In this document: one piece after another, positions 5,232 to 6,875 of the stretch
Position numbering within the stretch: position 1 is the stretch's first letter
Layout: every line of letters begins with the position of its first letter
Notes under the pieces: generated by a model
Database searches by the model: none
What the model saw: only the letters and a program-made list of their open reading frames with translations
What the model was told of the DNA's origin: nothing
Made by a program: the position numbers and the translations under genes
From: Clostridia bacterium
Lineage (GTDB): Bacteria > Bacillota > Clostridia > Oscillospirales > CAG-272
DNA: 6,875 bases
Direction of reading: 5' to 3'
Assembly: GCA_017411935.1 (NCBI GenBank)
Contig: JAFQPC010000200.1
Location: 1 to 6,875 of the forward strand

Positions 5232-6311
5232 ATGTCGCATCTGCAAAAATTCCAAGCCGCGCTCGCGTCGTTGGAGCTCGACGGCGCAATGATCTCGTCC
5301 GAAATCAATCAGCGATACCTCTGCGACTTTCCTTTCTCGGACGGTTATTTGCTCATCACTCCCGAGCGCGCTTATCTTCTGACCGATTCCCGTTATATCG
5401 AAGCGGCAAAGGAATCGGTTCGTGGGTTTGAAATTCTGCTTCCGAAAAATACCATGACCGATACGCTCGCCGAGCTGATCTCGGAAGAAAAAATTTCGCG
5501 TCTTGTTTTGGAAGAGGAGTCCGTCTCTTATTCGGAATATCAGCGCTTGTCCGAAAAATTTTCCGAAGCGAAGCTTCTCTCGGGCGCGTCGAAGCTTCTC
5601 GGTGAGCTTCGCGCGATCAAAACGTCCGAGGAGCTTGACCGCATCGCGCGGGCACAGGAGATCACCGATCGGGCGTTCTCGCACATTTTGGACGTTATTT
5701 CCAACAATTTAAATACCGCCACCGAGCAAGATGTGGCGCTCGAGCTTGAGTTCTTTATGCGAAAGCAGGGCTCCGAGGGCGCGGCGTTTGAGACGATCGC
5801 CGTTTCGGGAAGCGCCTCATCGCGACCGCACGGAGTTCCCTCGAACGTAGGGCTCAGAAAAGGCTTTCTGACGATGGACTTTGGTGCAAGGATCGACGGT
5901 TATTGCTCCGATATGACGCGCACGGTTGCCATCGGAAAAGCAGACGAGGAAATGAAAAAGATCTATGCCACCGTCCTTGCGGCACAGCAAAACGCGCTCG
6001 AGCGGATCCACGCGGGGATGCTCTGCCGCGATGCCGACGAGCTCGCACGCTCGGTAATCCGCAACGCAGGCTACGCTGACGCGTTCGGACACAGCCTCGG
6101 TCACGGTGTCGGGCTTCTCGTGCACGAAGCCCCTTCCCTCTCTCCGAGGGCAAAGGACGACAGCATTCTCGCGGTTGGAAACGTCGTTACCGTCGAGCCT
6201 GGCATCTACCTTGAAGGAAGATGCGGCTGCCGCATCGAGGATATGGTCGCGATCACCGAGCACGGTATTCGCAATTTTACGAAGAGTCCTAAAAATTTGA
6301 TTGAACTATAA
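5232..6311 (+). CDS. M24B metallopeptidase, Xaa-Pro aminopeptidase/dipeptidase family (copy 2)
   Basis: This is the 359-residue partner of copy 1. The frame is open further upstream, to an ATG at 5139, but the start at 5232 is preferred: GGAG lies seven bases before it, it begins two bases after the TIM-barrel stop, and the protein then matches copy 1 in length. The metal ligands are D216, D227, H291, E322 and E336, with H200 in RPHG and H298 in LVHE, so the dinuclear site is complete. The catalytic half is much more conserved between copies than the creatinase-like N-terminal half, where residues 60-125 have drifted strongly, as expected if substrate preference or oligomer contacts changed. 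It is the last gene of the plus-strand cassette; no flavodoxin gene follows. G+C is high (41/60 at 6001-6060; 34/60 in roughly the matching part of copy 1). Confidence 0.92.
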   Translation: MSHLQKFQAALASLELDGAMISSEINQRYLCDFPFSDGYLLITPERAYLLTDSRYIEAAKESVRGFEILLPKNTMTDTLAELISEEKISRLVLEEESVSYSEYQRLSEKFSEAKLLSGASKLLGELRAIKTSEELDRIARAQEITDRAFSHILDVISNNLNTATEQDVALELEFFMRKQGSEGAAFETIAVSGSASSRPHGVPSNVGLRKGFLTMDFGARIDGYCSDMTRTVAIGKADEEMKKIYATVLAAQQNALERIHAGMLCRDADELARSVIRNAGYADAFGHSLGHGVGLLVHEAPSLSPRAKDDSILAVGNVVTVEPGIYLEGRCGCRIEDMVAITEHGIRNFTKSPKNLIEL

Positions 6312-6346
6312 AAAATAGCAAGCCCCGCTCCCGAAGGAGCGGGGCT
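6311..6346 (-). terminator. GC-rich terminator hairpin, oriented for minus-strand transcription
   Basis: An 11-bp perfect stem (6321-6331 with 6336-6346) closes on CGAA. On the minus strand it is followed by TGCTATTTTTTATAG, a proper T tract, so it best serves the beta-helix gene arriving from the right. On the plus strand the 3' flank (CGCCATTTCCC) is not T-rich, although the stem could still slow polymerase leaving the M24 gene. The remainder of the gap (6347-6417) holds the palindrome ATTTCCC-G-GGGAAAT (6351-6365) and an imperfect repeat of CCGTTAGG/CCTGTTAGG (6392-6409); no gene is seen there. Confidence 0.75.
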
Positions 6347-6417
6347 CGCCATTTCCCGGGGAAATGAACAAATAATGAAAAAAATTATGAACCGTTAGGT
6401 CCTGTTAGGGAGTTGTC

Positions 6418-6875
6418 TTAGTTATTCGCAATCGTAACATTGCCGAGGCTCGTAAAGAGATCCAGCGACGCAACGTTTTCTGCCGTGATGAGCGTTTCGC
6501 CATAGTAGCAGTTTGTCAGTGTAACTGCAGCTCTGGGGTCAATCGTAAAGTCTTCCTCAAAGGTACAGCCCTCGTAAACGGTCGTAGCGTAAGGACGCAT
6601 ATACGAATATCCGTTACCGTATCCGAAATAACAATCTACAAACTTCGCATCGCCAAGCGTTGCAGCGTAGCTGGTCCAGCCCTTGAAGGTAGAATCGGTT
6701 GCCGTCAGACCCTGACCGTTACCCTGGTCGCAGCTGATGGTATAGGTCGTACCGTCAATGATAACATTCTCAAGAATGACGCGCTCGGCGTGGTCGCTGT
6801 TGTGGTTCACGAAGACACCGCGGAACGAGCCCGTGATGGTGATGTTCTTGATCGTACCGCCCGTGGTACTGATAC
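6418..6875 (-). CDS. Right-handed beta-helix repeat protein, C-terminal part (5' end outside window)
   Basis: The reading frame is open from the window edge to the TAA at 6418-6420, giving at least 151 residues. The GTG at 6810 that could be taken as a start is internal, because in-frame coding (ISTTGGTIKNITITGSFRGVF) precedes it. The chain is rich in Gly, Asn, Thr and short beta strands, with repeating rungs ending in a [DGN]-[SC]-x-[FY] signature: DSTF, DCYF, GCTF and NCYY, roughly every 20 residues. This is typical of parallel beta-helix (pectate-lyase-fold) proteins, many of which are secreted or surface proteins binding or degrading polysaccharide. The final residues (LGNVTIANN) look like a natural C-terminus without an LPXTG motif or dockerin. 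The substrate and catalytic residues cannot be judged from this fragment. Confidence 0.8.
   Translation of the reverse strand, partial: ISTTGGTIKNITITGSFRGVFVNHNSDHAERVILENVIIDGTTYTISCDQGNGQGLTATDSTFKGWTSYAATLGDAKFVDCYFGYGNGYSYMRPYATTVYEGCTFEEDFTIDPRAAVTLTNCYYGETLITAENVASLDLFTSLGNVTIANN

Noticed and set aside
4324..5289. Long open frame (321 codons) on the minus strand opposite the TIM-barrel gene
   Set aside because: It lies wholly opposite a well-supported gene with known motifs, shows no recognisable domain and is rich in Arg and Ala, as expected for the complement of a GC-rich gene. Similar shadow frames lie opposite both M24 genes.
2747..6311. Composite transposon with the two cassettes as inverted ends
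   Set aside because: No transposase, terminal inverted repeat or target-site duplication is seen, and the arms differ too much at protein level to act as homologous ends.
6351..6365. Palindrome ATTTCCC-G-GGGAAAT as a protein-binding or recombination site
   Set aside because: There is a single copy in the window and no associated regulator or recombinase, so there is nothing to support a role.

Overview
The window looks like chromosome from a low-to-mid GC Firmicute, probably a gut clostridium of the Oscillospiraceae/Ruminococcaceae kind. This is an inference from three things: the textbook sigma-A promoters, the encoded tRNA CCA ends with strong intrinsic terminators, and the gene families present (YqeG-type HAD phosphatase, endonuclease-IV-like TIM barrel, M24 peptidase, beta-helix protein). 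No phage, CRISPR or transposase gene is visible.

Layout. Positions 23-129 (minus) hold an isolated, eroded tRNA-Lys(UUU) gene with a consensus promoter (152-180) and a perfect 12-bp terminator hairpin. Positions 253-3286 are a tight minus-strand operon, read from 3286 leftwards: HAD phosphatase, endonuclease-IV-like TIM barrel, M24 peptidase, flavodoxin-like protein. Its promoter lies at 3329-3357, back to back with the promoter (3390-3418) of a plus-strand tRNA array Gly(UCC)-Arg(UCU)-His(GUG) at 3448-3733, which closes with a terminator at 3735-3769. Immediately after it, under its own extended -10 promoter (3778-3806), comes a second copy of the HAD / TIM-barrel / M24 cassette on the plus strand (3836-6311). 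The two cassettes therefore point outwards from the tRNA array. A hairpin at 6321-6346 follows, and the right edge is the 3' end of a minus-strand beta-helix-repeat protein that runs out of the window.

The main point of interest is this head-to-head pair of paralogous three-gene modules. Gene order, tight spacing, protein lengths and all visible catalytic residues are kept, while the proteins differ at roughly a quarter to a third of positions by eye and the plus-strand copy is more GC-rich. The pattern suggests acquisition of a related module next to a tRNA array, an old duplication with divergence, or, less excitingly, a chimeric assembly. The constant association of the three genes suggests that they share a physiological role that is not obvious from their individual families.
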